Assembly: GCA_018821305.1 (NCBI GenBank)
Contig: JAHJMN010000185.1
Location: 1-36,239, forward strand
From: Myxococcota bacterium
GTDB lineage: Bacteria; Myxococcota_A; Polyangia; HGW-17
Reading direction: 5' to 3'
DNA: 36,239 nucleotides
The translations under genes and the position numbers were made by a program. Positions 1 through 7,479 of this stretch are shown here, piece after piece. The notes below the pieces were generated by a model, which made no database searches, had not been told where the DNA came from, and saw only the letters and a program-made list of their open reading frames with translations. The first letter of the stretch is position 1, and every line of letters begins with the position of its first letter.

Positions 1-164
1 ACAAAGGTGGAGAAAATAATTCAGGCAAGAATGATGCCTCCGACAAAGGTGGAGAAAATAATTCAGGCAAGAATGACGTCTCCAGATTCACGGAGGGGCG
101 TCATTTAGGTCTATGTGATTGCCCCGGCGCCGATCCCAGGGTTAAAACCCTGGGCTATCTATAG
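1..164 (+). CDS. 3' end of a protein with 14-residue tandem repeats (partial)
   Basis: The reading frame enters from the left edge and stops at TAG 162-164. It starts with two copies of a 42-bp direct repeat (1-42 and 43-84) encoding the 14-residue unit DKGGENNSGKNDAS, which is Gly/Asn/Ser/Lys rich and probably disordered or surface exposed. After the second unit the frame leaves the repeat and reads through the first unit of the R3 palindromic array, so the last 26 or so residues (RFTEGRHLGLCDCPG and onward) are encoded by repeat DNA rather than ancestral gene sequence. I infer that R3 insertion replaced the original C-terminus. The protein's identity is not visible. Confidence 0.55.
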   Translation, partial: KGGENNSGKNDASDKGGENNSGKNDVSRFTEGRHLGLCDCPGADPRVKTLGYL

Positions 165-545
165 GCGGTCTGCGAACGCTTTCAGGATCCGCGGATTCAA
201 GATTGCGTTTGGATTCACGGGTGGCGTCATTTACGTCTATGTGATTACCCCAGCGCCGTCCCGGCTCTTACGAGCCGGGCTGATAAACTTGCGCCTGTGT
301 GGGCACAGGCTCATGATCCGAGGATTCAAGATTGCGTTTGGATTCACGGGTGGCGTCATTTACGTCTATGTGATTGAAAAATGTCGGATTTTCCGCGTTC
401 GTAGAACGCCTGTAATTAGCCCAGTGCTTCAGCTCTGGGTTAGGCGTTCCTGACCCGTCCCGTTCCCCCTTTACTGCGCCGCCTGCGGCGGCGCAGTAAA
501 GGGGGAGCGCTTTTTCGGATCCGCGGATTCAACATCGCATTGGGG
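85..545 (+). repeat. R3 palindromic repeat array, left copy (three units)
   Basis: Three units in the same orientation start at about 85, 213 and 342. Each has a 36-bp head (GATTCACGGGTGGCGTCATT, then TACGTCTATGTGATT) and a tail ending GGATTCAAGATTGCGTTTG. Between head and tail lie hairpins: 135-154 (CCCAGGGTT/AACCCTGGG), 260-279 (CCCGGCTC/GAGCCGGG), 293-310 (GCCTGTG/CACAGGC), 395-409 (GCGTTC/GAACGC) and 420-439. The third unit ends in a giant hairpin at 461-509. A same-orientation three-unit array lies at 31640-32160. The open frame across 115-453 is a by-product of the repeats, not a gene. Confidence 0.85.
461..509 (+). terminator. Giant hairpin ending the left R3 array; possible terminator
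   Basis: The arms at 465-483 and 487-505 are perfectly complementary over 19 bp around a 3-nt TGC loop. They extend to 461 and 509 with one G-U wobble in RNA. A run of T (511-515) follows directly, so it could end transcription of the gene entering from the left. The right array ends in a structurally equivalent hairpin whose outer arm sequence differs, so the structure seems to matter more than the exact sequence. Confidence 0.55.
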
Positions 546-743
546 ATTATGCACGGTGTTCACCGGAGAAAATACGTCGTTTACCTTTTTTTATGACTTT
601 CGGCGGGGGCAATCCGTCGCTCACCTATAACCTGCTGCTGGACACTTTCACTTCCCTTATTTTAACCCTTGGAACAGTCTTTTAGTCTTTTACACCATAC
701 TTTCGGTACAGACAGCAGTATGACTTTTTTCGGAAGGTGAAGC

Positions 744-3700
744 ATGAATATAGCAAAATTCTCAGTTAAACAACCGGTGCTTGTGAATCTGCTTACGGTT
801 TTTCTCATCGTAGCGGGTTTACTGTCTCTAAGCCGCCTGCCCCGGGAAACTTTCCCGAACATTCCCGTGGGAGTCGTCATGGTCAGCGCCGTTTATCCCG
901 GTGTCAGTCCCACGGAAATGGAATCCCTCGTTGGGATGAAAATTGAAAAAGAAACTAAGGACATCAAGGGTATCAAGAATATCACCGTAAACAGCGTTGA
1001 AGGATTCTGTAACGTTGCCATTGAAACCAAGGAAGGTCTTCCCGAGTCCGAGCATTCCCGCATTGCCCTTGATGTGCAGGCTGCCGTAGGGCGCATCGGT
1101 GATTTCCCCGCGGATATGGATAAGCCCGTCACCAAGCTTCTGAAAGTGGAAATCCCCGTACTTTACGCAGGACTATCTTCGAAGCTCACGGAATATGAAA
1201 CCCGGCAGAAAGCCAAGGACATTCAAGAAGACCTCGAGCGAATCAAGGGAATTTCCTCCGTGGCAATAATGGGTTTGCGGGATCTCGAGATGAAAATCAC
1301 CGTGGATCCGGAAAAACTCAAGTCTCACAACCTGGATATCAAACAGGTTATGGCTCTGGTTTCAGCTCATTCCAGCGATATCCCCGGCGGCACAATCAAA
1401 GCCGGACGCACGGAGTACCTCATTCGTATTCCGGCGAAAAAAGACAATCCCATGGCTTTAAAAACCATCGTTGTGAAAGCATCCCCCACGGGCGTTGTCA
1501 AACTCGGGGAAATAGCTGAAATCACCGATGCCCTCGCAGACCCCGTGGCCGTTTCCCGGGTGAGTGGAGAGCGGGGCCTTTACCTTCTCGTAAACAAGAC
1601 TTCTGACGCGGACGCCATCAAAGTTGCGGATAAATTCATGGATTACATGAATAAATACAACAAAAATGCTACGGACGGAATCAAACTTGAAGTCCTTTGG
1701 GATTCCAGCCGATACATTAAAATAAGGCAGGCAACACTTTACTCAAACGGTATTTCAGGTCTTATTTTAGTTACACTGCTGCTCTTTGTTTTCCTGAATT
1801 TCCGGGCGGCGCTCATGACGGCCCTCGGTATCCCCGTGGCATTCTTCGGCACGTTCATCTTCATGCACTACATGGGGATCACTTTCAATATGATGGCAAT
1901 GTTCGGGCTCATCATAGCACTGGGTATGATCGTCGACGATGCCATTGTGGTGGTGGAAAATATCTTCCGATACAACATGCAGGGAATGGATCCGAAAAAG
2001 GCGGCAATCAAGGGAGCAAGTGAAGTCTTCTGGCCCGTCATCGGATCCGTTTCCACCACCGTTGTGGCATTCATGACCCTCACGGTAATGCCCGGAGTTA
2101 TGGGAAAGATTCTCGCGATTATCCCCATGGTTGTAGCTATTGCTCTTGTCGTAAGTCTTGTGGAGGCCCTGCTGGTTTTACCGTCGCACATGGCCCACTA
2201 CAGCAAAAGCGGTAAAGCTCCCCTGGAAAAGAAGGAAAGCCGCTGGTTTATAGCTATGCAAAACGGCTTTGGCTGGCTTCTAACAAAAGTAACAAGGTGG
2301 TGGCCCATCTCCATCGTTTTCTTCCTTGGAGTATTCATGTTTTCCGGGTGGTTTGCGGGAAACAAACTGGAATTTGATGCTTTCCCGGCAAAAACTATCA
2401 CGGGAATTACCATAAACGGCGAAACTGCCGTGGGTTCAACCATTGAATACACGGAAGCTGCCGCGAAGAAAGTTGAAAAATTCCTCGCAAAAGTTGGGGA
2501 AAAAGAAGTAGACGCATCATTTTGTACCGTCGGAAGCGCCCAGGTGGGACACGACATTGTAACGGGCAACCACGTCTTTCAGTGCATGGTGCGGTTCCAT
2601 AATGATGGCAAAACGAAGCCGCGCAAACCCACGGAAATCATCCGCCAGTGGAGAGAAGATTTCGCATCCATTTCCGAACTGGAGAAAATCAACGTCAATA
2701 TAATGAAAAACGGCCCCCCTTCGGGAAAACCCATTGAGATTCAGGTTCGTGGTAAAAATCATAAAAACCTTCAAGCTGTAAGTGCCGAGATTCAAAAGTT
2801 CGGGACAACAATCAAAGGCGTCACGGACATCTATGATGACGAAGCTACAGGAAAACGCGAACTTCTCGTAATGGTGGACTCTGAGCGGGCAGCGTTTCAT
2901 GGTCTTGACAGCGCTCAAGTTGGTCTTGCCGTTCGCCGGGCATTTGCCGGGGGAATTGCCACAAGATTCCAGCGTAATGATGACAATGTGAATGTAGTTG
3001 TGCGGTATCCGGAAAACCGACGCGTAACGGTGCAGGAACTCAGAGATTTTGAGATAACAAGCCCCGTATCCGGAAAAGGAATCGTGCTTTCCGCCATAGC
3101 TGACATTAAAGAGGGTAAAGGCCCCGGTCAACTCAAACGCGTTAACCAGTTGAGAACCATAACCGTCAGCGGCGAAATCGACGTGGATACCACAACGGTT
3201 TCAAAGGTAAACGGTGCCCTGATGAAGTTGACGGATAAGTTGAAAATCCAGTATCCCGACGTGGACATCGTCTACAAGGGCGAAACGGAAACATCTTCGG
3301 AACTGGTAGATTCAATTATCATGGCGCTGATTTTAGCTCTTCTTGGGATTTACATAATCCTTGCGACTATTTTCCAGAGTTTCGGTCAGCCGTTCATCGT
3401 TTTAATGGCCATTCCCTTCGGCGCCATTGGGGTTGTATTTGGTCTATGGCTCCACGATCAGCCCATTTCAATGATTGCCATGCTGGGAATTGTCTCGCTG
3501 CTGGGTGTTGTTGTCAACGACTCAATTGTAATCGTAGAGTTTATAAACAACAAAGTCAAAGAAGGCATAGCCGTTAAAGATGCGGTCATCGAAGGTGGAA
3601 AACTCAGACTTCGCCCGGTTATCCTCACTACTCTGACCACGATTTTCGGACTGCTTCCCATGGCCATGGGCTGGTTCGGTTCCGAGCCCTGGCTTGAACC

Positions 3701-3845
3701 AATGGCCATCGTTATTGTTTGGGGTCTTGCGTTCTCAACGCTTCTGACTTTGCTCCTGGTTCCCTGTATGTACCTTTTCATAGATTTTCTGAAGCGCTCC
3801 GGTGCGAGAGTTATAAACTTCGTTACTCCCGGCAGAAAGGAATAA
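744..3845 (+). CDS. RND-family efflux transporter permease (AcrB/HME-like)
   Basis: Inner-membrane proton-driven export pump of 1033 aa, the usual RND size. The first membrane segment lies at about 10-30. A periplasmic porter domain follows with the typical GVSPTEMESLV stretch near residue 53. A membrane cluster at about 335-500 contains GMIVDDAIVVVEN with the paired acidic residues D398/D399, equivalent to the proton-relay Asp pair of AcrB. A second porter half and a C-terminal membrane bundle follow, with VNDSIVIVEF where AcrB carries its relay Lys. The start is preceded by GGAAGGTGA. The TolC-type gene follows after 7 bp, so the two are likely co-transcribed. No periplasmic adaptor gene precedes it; an R3 array does. 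The substrate cannot be told. Confidence 0.93.
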   Translation: MNIAKFSVKQPVLVNLLTVFLIVAGLLSLSRLPRETFPNIPVGVVMVSAVYPGVSPTEMESLVGMKIEKETKDIKGIKNITVNSVEGFCNVAIETKEGLPESEHSRIALDVQAAVGRIGDFPADMDKPVTKLLKVEIPVLYAGLSSKLTEYETRQKAKDIQEDLERIKGISSVAIMGLRDLEMKITVDPEKLKSHNLDIKQVMALVSAHSSDIPGGTIKAGRTEYLIRIPAKKDNPMALKTIVVKASPTGVVKLGEIAEITDALADPVAVSRVSGERGLYLLVNKTSDADAIKVADKFMDYMNKYNKNATDGIKLEVLWDSSRYIKIRQATLYSNGISGLILVTLLLFVFLNFRAALMTALGIPVAFFGTFIFMHYMGITFNMMAMFGLIIALGMIVDDAIVVVENIFRYNMQGMDPKKAAIKGASEVFWPVIGSVSTTVVAFMTLTVMPGVMGKILAIIPMVVAIALVVSLVEALLVLPSHMAHYSKSGKAPLEKKESRWFIAMQNGFGWLLTKVTRWWPISIVFFLGVFMFSGWFAGNKLEFDAFPAKTITGITINGETAVGSTIEYTEAAAKKVEKFLAKVGEKEVDASFCTVGSAQVGHDIVTGNHVFQCMVRFHNDGKTKPRKPTEIIRQWREDFASISELEKINVNIMKNGPPSGKPIEIQVRGKNHKNLQAVSAEIQKFGTTIKGVTDIYDDEATGKRELLVMVDSERAAFHGLDSAQVGLAVRRAFAGGIATRFQRNDDNVNVVVRYPENRRVTVQELRDFEITSPVSGKGIVLSAIADIKEGKGPGQLKRVNQLRTITVSGEIDVDTTTVSKVNGALMKLTDKLKIQYPDVDIVYKGETETSSELVDSIIMALILALLGIYIILATIFQSFGQPFIVLMAIPFGAIGVVFGLWLHDQPISMIAMLGIVSLLGVVVNDSIVIVEFINNKVKEGIAVKDAVIEGGKLRLRPVILTTLTTIFGLLPMAMGWFGSEPWLEPMAIVIVWGLAFSTLLTLLLVPCMYLFIDFLKRSGARVINFVTPGRKE

Positions 3846-3852
3846 CACCATC

Positions 3853-5343
3853 ATGAATACGCTTATATTAACAATTACATTTATTTCCATGCTGGGCCAA
3901 ACTCCCGATACGAATATTTCTCTCACGGACGCTTTAAACCGGGCCGTACGAAACAACCGTGATTTAAAGGAAGCTGGGGCCCGCATAGCCCTTGCAAAAG
4001 GAGCTCAGCAGGCATCCCGGGGTCGATTTGATACAAACGTGACGGCAAAAGTTCAGGGTTCCTACCTTGAAGCTCAGCCCGTGGAAGGGTCATTCATGTC
4101 CGTGACATCCTCGAAATCCATAAGTTTTGAAGCGGGAGTCTCGAAAATGCTTAAAACCGGTGGCATCGTGATGCTTGGCATGAAGACTTCCCGATCCCAG
4201 ACGGAGCAGTTAATCGACCTCAGTGCCATGGGAAACCCCGTTCAATCGAAAATGGAGACGAAATCCATGAATACATCTTTGACTCTGACGGTTTCGCATC
4301 CACTTCTTGCGGGAATGGGTGTGGAAATCAATACCGCGGATATCAAGAAAGCAGCGCTGAATCGGGAAGTGGAAGAAATTAATCAGACGGCAAAAGCGGA
4401 GACCGTGGTGCGGGATGTCATTTCGGCTTGGCTGAATCTGGATCTCGCCTGGAAACAATATGATGTTCTCATGAGCAGCCTCAAGGTTGCAAAGAACCAG
4501 CTCCACGATACCGAGGCCCTTTTGAAAGCGGGAATGGGAAAAGATTCGGATCTGCTGGCGGTGAAAGCCGCCGTGGCCCAGCGGGAAGTGGATATCGAAA
4601 ACATGAGATCCATGATTCTGAAAGCTTCTTTAAGCCTTGCGGATCTCATGGGGATCAAAGTGGATGCGAATGCTCCAATTTTCCGTCCCGTGGGTCTTAA
4701 AAAGCTGGATGCGGGATCCCTCGATAACATCGTCAAAACCGCCATCGCTCGAAGTAAAACCCTTGCGGCCCTCGCACGACAACTTGAAAGTAACCGCGTT
4801 GATGAAAAAGTGGCGAAGAACATGCTCTTACCAAGACTGGACGTCAGTGTAAGTGCCGGGCCCACGATGGATTCCGTAAAATACACGGAAACCCTCAAAA
4901 ACCTGTACCGCTTTGATGCATTCATGGTCGGTGGTGGATTAAGTTTCTCTACCTCCGTGGAAAGAAATCAGGGAAAAGGTTACCTCGAAACGGTACGTTC
5001 AACCAAGCGTATCCTTAATATTCAGAAGGAAAAGCTCATGAATCTCATTGCCATGAGTGCCGTAATAGCCCGTAATGACTATGAAAGTGCTCAAAAACGC
5101 ATTACCGCCGCCCGCATATCCGTAAAAGCATCGGAACTTCATCTCGAAAACGAGAAAAAACTTTTCAAACTCGGTCGCGGAACCAACCACAGCGTTTTAC
5201 TGCGCCTCACGGAACTGGACAGCGCAAAACTCGGCCTTGAAAAAGCCCTGTACGATCTGGAAGTTGCCAAGAACCAGATCTTTACCCTCAGTGGCACTAT
5301 TCTCGGTAGATATGGAATTTCTGTAGATTCCCTGAACAGATAA
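3853..5343 (+). CDS. TolC-family outer-membrane efflux channel
   Basis: 496 aa with a short hydrophobic N-terminal signal (MNTLILTITFISMLG) and the TolC-family opening SLTDALNRAVRNNRDLKEA. Two long heptad-rich helical halves alternate with Ser/Thr-rich strand segments, as in TolC-type trimers with a beta-barrel and periplasmic alpha-barrel. The second half repeats the ARIALAKGAQQA-like pattern near residues 300-330. The ribosome site AGAAAGGA overlaps the end of the upstream pump gene, so the two are probably translated together. It should form the outer-membrane exit duct for the pump at 744-3845. The adaptor that would link them must be encoded elsewhere. Confidence 0.9.
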   Translation: MNTLILTITFISMLGQTPDTNISLTDALNRAVRNNRDLKEAGARIALAKGAQQASRGRFDTNVTAKVQGSYLEAQPVEGSFMSVTSSKSISFEAGVSKMLKTGGIVMLGMKTSRSQTEQLIDLSAMGNPVQSKMETKSMNTSLTLTVSHPLLAGMGVEINTADIKKAALNREVEEINQTAKAETVVRDVISAWLNLDLAWKQYDVLMSSLKVAKNQLHDTEALLKAGMGKDSDLLAVKAAVAQREVDIENMRSMILKASLSLADLMGIKVDANAPIFRPVGLKKLDAGSLDNIVKTAIARSKTLAALARQLESNRVDEKVAKNMLLPRLDVSVSAGPTMDSVKYTETLKNLYRFDAFMVGGGLSFSTSVERNQGKGYLETVRSTKRILNIQKEKLMNLIAMSAVIARNDYESAQKRITAARISVKASELHLENEKKLFKLGRGTNHSVLLRLTELDSAKLGLEKALYDLEVAKNQIFTLSGTILGRYGISVDSLNR

Positions 5344-5360
5344 ATCCACCGGTGGTGTTT

Positions 5361-5609
5361 ATACATTGAATGTTTACGACCTGCTCCTGACTCTGTTTTC
5401 CTGTTAAAAAAATCAGGGAACAGGTAATCAGTAACAGGATCAGGCAAGCAGGATCAGGCAAGCAGGATCAGGCAAGCAGGATCAGGCAAGCAGGATCAGG
5501 CAAGCAGGATCAGGCAAGCAGGATCAGGCAAGCAGGGTCAGGCAAGCAGGGTCTTTAACTTGAGGCTTTATCTTGAAATAATTTACTATCTTATAACTCC
5601 GAAAGCGGT
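5361..5609 (+). repeat. R2 element copy 1, internally expanded
   Basis: Shares with the copies at 9915, 11605 and 13878 the left segment ATTGAATGTTTACG, the CCTG-rich arm, the A-run linker CTGTTAAAAAAATCAGG, and a right tail ending AACTCCGAAAGCGGT. That right end is a degraded form of the R2 inverted end TTACTCTGCAAGCGGT. The descending CAGG arm has been expanded into a 14-bp tandem array (5435-5553). The element fills almost the whole gap between the TolC-type gene and the next lipoprotein, whose start codon follows within 5 bp. Confidence 0.7.
5435..5553 (+). repeat. 14-bp tandem repeat, eight units plus a partial
   Basis: Eight units of CAGGATCAGGCAAG, starting every 14 bp from 5435, followed by a partial unit. 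The last full unit and the partial carry a GGATC to GGGTC change. Spacing is exact and there are no spacers. It lies inside an R2 element and appears to be slippage expansion of that element's CAGG-rich arm. Confidence 0.95.
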
Positions 5610-5613
5610 TTAA

Positions 5614-6192
5614 ATGAACATGAATAAGATATACTTTTTTTTGCCCCTGCTTTTTGTTTCCTGCGCTTCCGTCCATCTGGAGGCTAAGTACTATTCTTCG
5701 GACTCGGATCGAAAGACTGCGACTAAAATCATTGAAAAATTTGAACAGCGTGAGGTAATAACGCCAACGGACGGCATTGGGATCATAGTGGATCGGCTTC
5801 CCCGTTCATTCCGGATCCGAAACGGTAAACTGATAGCGAAAAAGCCCTTCAGAGTGCTGGGGCGTTTTGAACTCGGCTACTTCAAAACAGCTACCGCCGT
5901 GCAGTTTCCCCTGGTTTTTCACGATTACAAATCAAAGGCGATGAAAGTTCTGTGTTATCCTCAGGTTCCTCTTTCCTGGGCTACGGCAACCATGTGGTCA
6001 CTTCTTGTTCCACTGGCCTGGCCGTGCATTATCAACATCCATGAAATCGAAGAACCATCCGACGCTGTAAAAGAAGCAAAAAGACTTGCTGCCATCGCCG
6101 GTGGTAATCTCGTCATTGGGTTTTTCAAACGAAACCGCCTTGATAATTCAATTGAATCATTCTCCGGCTGGATCCTGAAAATAACACTGTAA
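5614..6192 (+). CDS. Predicted lipoprotein, unknown function
   Basis: 192 aa. The N-terminus MNMNKIYFFLPLLFVSC is a short type II signal with lipobox FVSC at about residue 17, so the mature protein should be lipid-anchored. A hydrophobic stretch near residues 120-140 (WATATMWSLLVPLAWPCII) could be a membrane hairpin or part of the fold. The C-terminal part (DAVKEAKRLAAIAGGNLVIGFF) resembles the end of small lipoproteins that build an A-G-G-N-core helix, but I cannot assign a family. The ribosome site is weak (AAAGCGG), and translation starts immediately after the R2 element's right end. Two in-frame Met codons six bases apart leave the start uncertain. Confidence 0.75.
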   Translation: MNMNKIYFFLPLLFVSCASVHLEAKYYSSDSDRKTATKIIEKFEQREVITPTDGIGIIVDRLPRSFRIRNGKLIAKKPFRVLGRFELGYFKTATAVQFPLVFHDYKSKAMKVLCYPQVPLSWATATMWSLLVPLAWPCIINIHEIEEPSDAVKEAKRLAAIAGGNLVIGFFKRNRLDNSIESFSGWILKITL

Positions 6193-6212
6193 CTCTTCAA
6201 AGCACTGAAATA

Positions 6213-6365
6213 GTTCGTGTCCTGAAATTCAATTTTTATCAAAATTGAGCATGTTTACGAAAACATGCTATTCAGAACACTACAATAATTTCAAGGTCTT
6301 CGTTGTTACTGTCCTGTGTTTAAATCTTGATGAAACTTGAAAACCTGTATTTCAGGACAGTAACT
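6213..6365 (+). repeat. R1 element copy A with 5-bp flanking duplication
   Basis: A 153-bp element bounded by GTTCGTGTCCTGAAAT on the left and ATTTCAGGACAGTAAC on the right, inverted with two mismatches. It is flanked by AAATA at 6208-6212 and 6366-6370, as expected for a target duplication. Internal structure: outer stem 6217-6226/6271-6280; hairpins 6230-6247 (CAATTTT/AAAATTG) and 6249-6268 (GCATGTTT/AAACATGC); and a second stem 6305-6316/6353-6364 (GTTACTGTCCTG/CAGGACAGTAAC). It holds no coding sequence, so any transposase must act in trans. Confidence 0.85.
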
Positions 6366-6388
6366 AAATAACCCTAAAGAAATTTGCC

Positions 6389-6419
6389 TTGACACCGATC
6401 TATAGAATGATGGTATTCT
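6389..6419 (+). promoter_or_regulatory. Possible sigma70-type promoter for fliS
   Basis: TTGACA at 6389-6394 is a perfect -35 box. TATTCT at 6414-6419 is the best -10 candidate but gives a long 19-bp spacer. It lies just downstream of R1 copy A and about 80 bp before the fliS start. No sigma54 or sigma28 box is obvious. Confidence 0.35.
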
Positions 6420-6502
6420 CCGGGATACTTGTACTGTATGGTTCGTGCCGGAATTCAGTTCTGAACTGACATTGACGGCGCAGGCTCACGAAAGGTATTT
6501 AA

Positions 6503-6931
6503 ATGAATTACCCTACAAGCGGATATCCACCGAACAACGCCGCCGGCGGTGCCATAAACCGATACAAATCCATCGGTGTAGAAACTGCGGATCCGGGCAG
6601 ACTTCTGCTTATGCTCTATGATGCTGCAATTGGTAACTGTAAAAAGGCAAGAATACTCCTTGATAAAGGTGATATGGCCGGGAAAGGCACCGCCATCGGT
6701 AAAGCTCAAGCAATACTTAACGAATTTATCGCCACACTGGATTACAGCGTGTCTCCGGAACTTTGCTCCAATCTGGAAGCTCTGTACTTTTTCATGATTG
6801 ACCAGCTTACCCAGGCAAACATCAATAAAAGTGTTGAGCCGATTGATGTCGTCATCAAATTGCTTAAAGGCCTCCGGGAGGCCTGGGGTGAAGCAGTGGA
6901 AAAGACAAGTTCTCCACAGCAGATGCCATGA
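6503..6931 (+). CDS. fliS: Flagellar export chaperone FliS
   Basis: 142 aa, typical for FliS. It carries the family signature AINRYKSIGVETADPGRLLLMLYDAAIGNCKKA at residues 18-50, followed by the four-helix-bundle pattern with AQAILNEFIATLDYS and LYFFMIDQLTQANI. FliS binds the C-terminus of flagellin in the cytoplasm, prevents early polymerisation and delivers it to the flagellar export gate. The start follows AAAGGT. Its stop overlaps the next start (ATGA at 6928-6931). No flagellin or FliD gene is adjacent, which is unusual because fliS commonly follows fliD. Confidence 0.92.
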   Translation: MNYPTSGYPPNNAAGGAINRYKSIGVETADPGRLLLMLYDAAIGNCKKARILLDKGDMAGKGTAIGKAQAILNEFIATLDYSVSPELCSNLEALYFFMIDQLTQANINKSVEPIDVVIKLLKGLREAWGEAVEKTSSPQQMP

Positions 6932-7302
6932 CCATTGTTCGAAAAACCACTTTCACTGAAGAACAGATTCTCCTTGATTTTCTGGAACATGCCCTTAACC
7001 CGCCTTTTTTACCCTGCGGATTCGAGAAACTTCCTGTCTGGTCCGAAAAGCGGGGCAAATTATTGCTTCGACTGGGAAAACTTAAAGAGGAAAGCCCTGC
7101 CGTTTTCTCGCAAATTATCGAAATTCATCAAGATTCAATCACTCAAACTGAAATCATCGCAAACGGATTATCAGAAATTGCTTCAAAACTCATGGACCGA
7201 CTTGAATCCACCCTCGGAATGGTCCGTTCATCGAGAAAACATCTCAAAACCTATCTGGCGGACACTCCTGAGACTTCCGGTGGTTTTTCCTGGAAAATCT
7301 GA
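6928..7302 (+). CDS. Small helical protein coupled to fliS; possible flagellar chaperone-like protein
   Basis: 124 aa, largely helical and charged in its second half (PAVFSQIIEIHQDSITQTEIIANGLSEIASKLMDRLESTL). It starts inside the fliS stop codon (ATGA), so it is translationally coupled to fliS. Position, size and helical character fit a FliT- or FlgN-like export chaperone. No recognisable signature is present, so the role is inferred from context only. Confidence 0.7.
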   Translation: MTIVRKTTFTEEQILLDFLEHALNPPFLPCGFEKLPVWSEKRGKLLLRLGKLKEESPAVFSQIIEIHQDSITQTEIIANGLSEIASKLMDRLESTLGMVRSSRKHLKTYLADTPETSGGFSWKI

Positions 7303-7401
7303 TTTTTCAAAATGGCGGTGTAACGTTTGAAATTCTTTTTCGCTTGAGGTAGAAACCACGGCAGGTATGGAAAAAAATTCATATTGTGAACTTTTTTCTA
7401 C

Positions 7402-7430
7402 TTGCAATGAAATATTTTCTGACCACAATA
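7402..7430 (+). promoter_or_regulatory. Possible promoter for the beta-barrel gene at 7480
   Basis: TTGCAA at 7402-7407, a 17-bp spacer and ACAATA at 7425-7430, about 50 bp before the start codon. The spacing is good and the boxes are moderate. Confidence 0.35.
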
Positions 7431-7479
7431 GTATTTAGTTTTGGTTTTCCTATAACTCGTTTCTCAAGGAGATATACAA

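Noticed and set aside
115-453. Open frame of 112 codons across the left R3 array
   Set aside because: The translation repeats itself because the DNA units repeat. There is no ribosome site and hairpins cross the frame.
2517-3131. 204-codon minus-strand frame within the RND gene
   Set aside because: It lies fully inside the transporter coding sequence on the other strand and has no recognisable features.
5435-5553. CRISPR array
   Set aside because: The units are 14 bp and directly adjacent, with no spacers and no cas genes.
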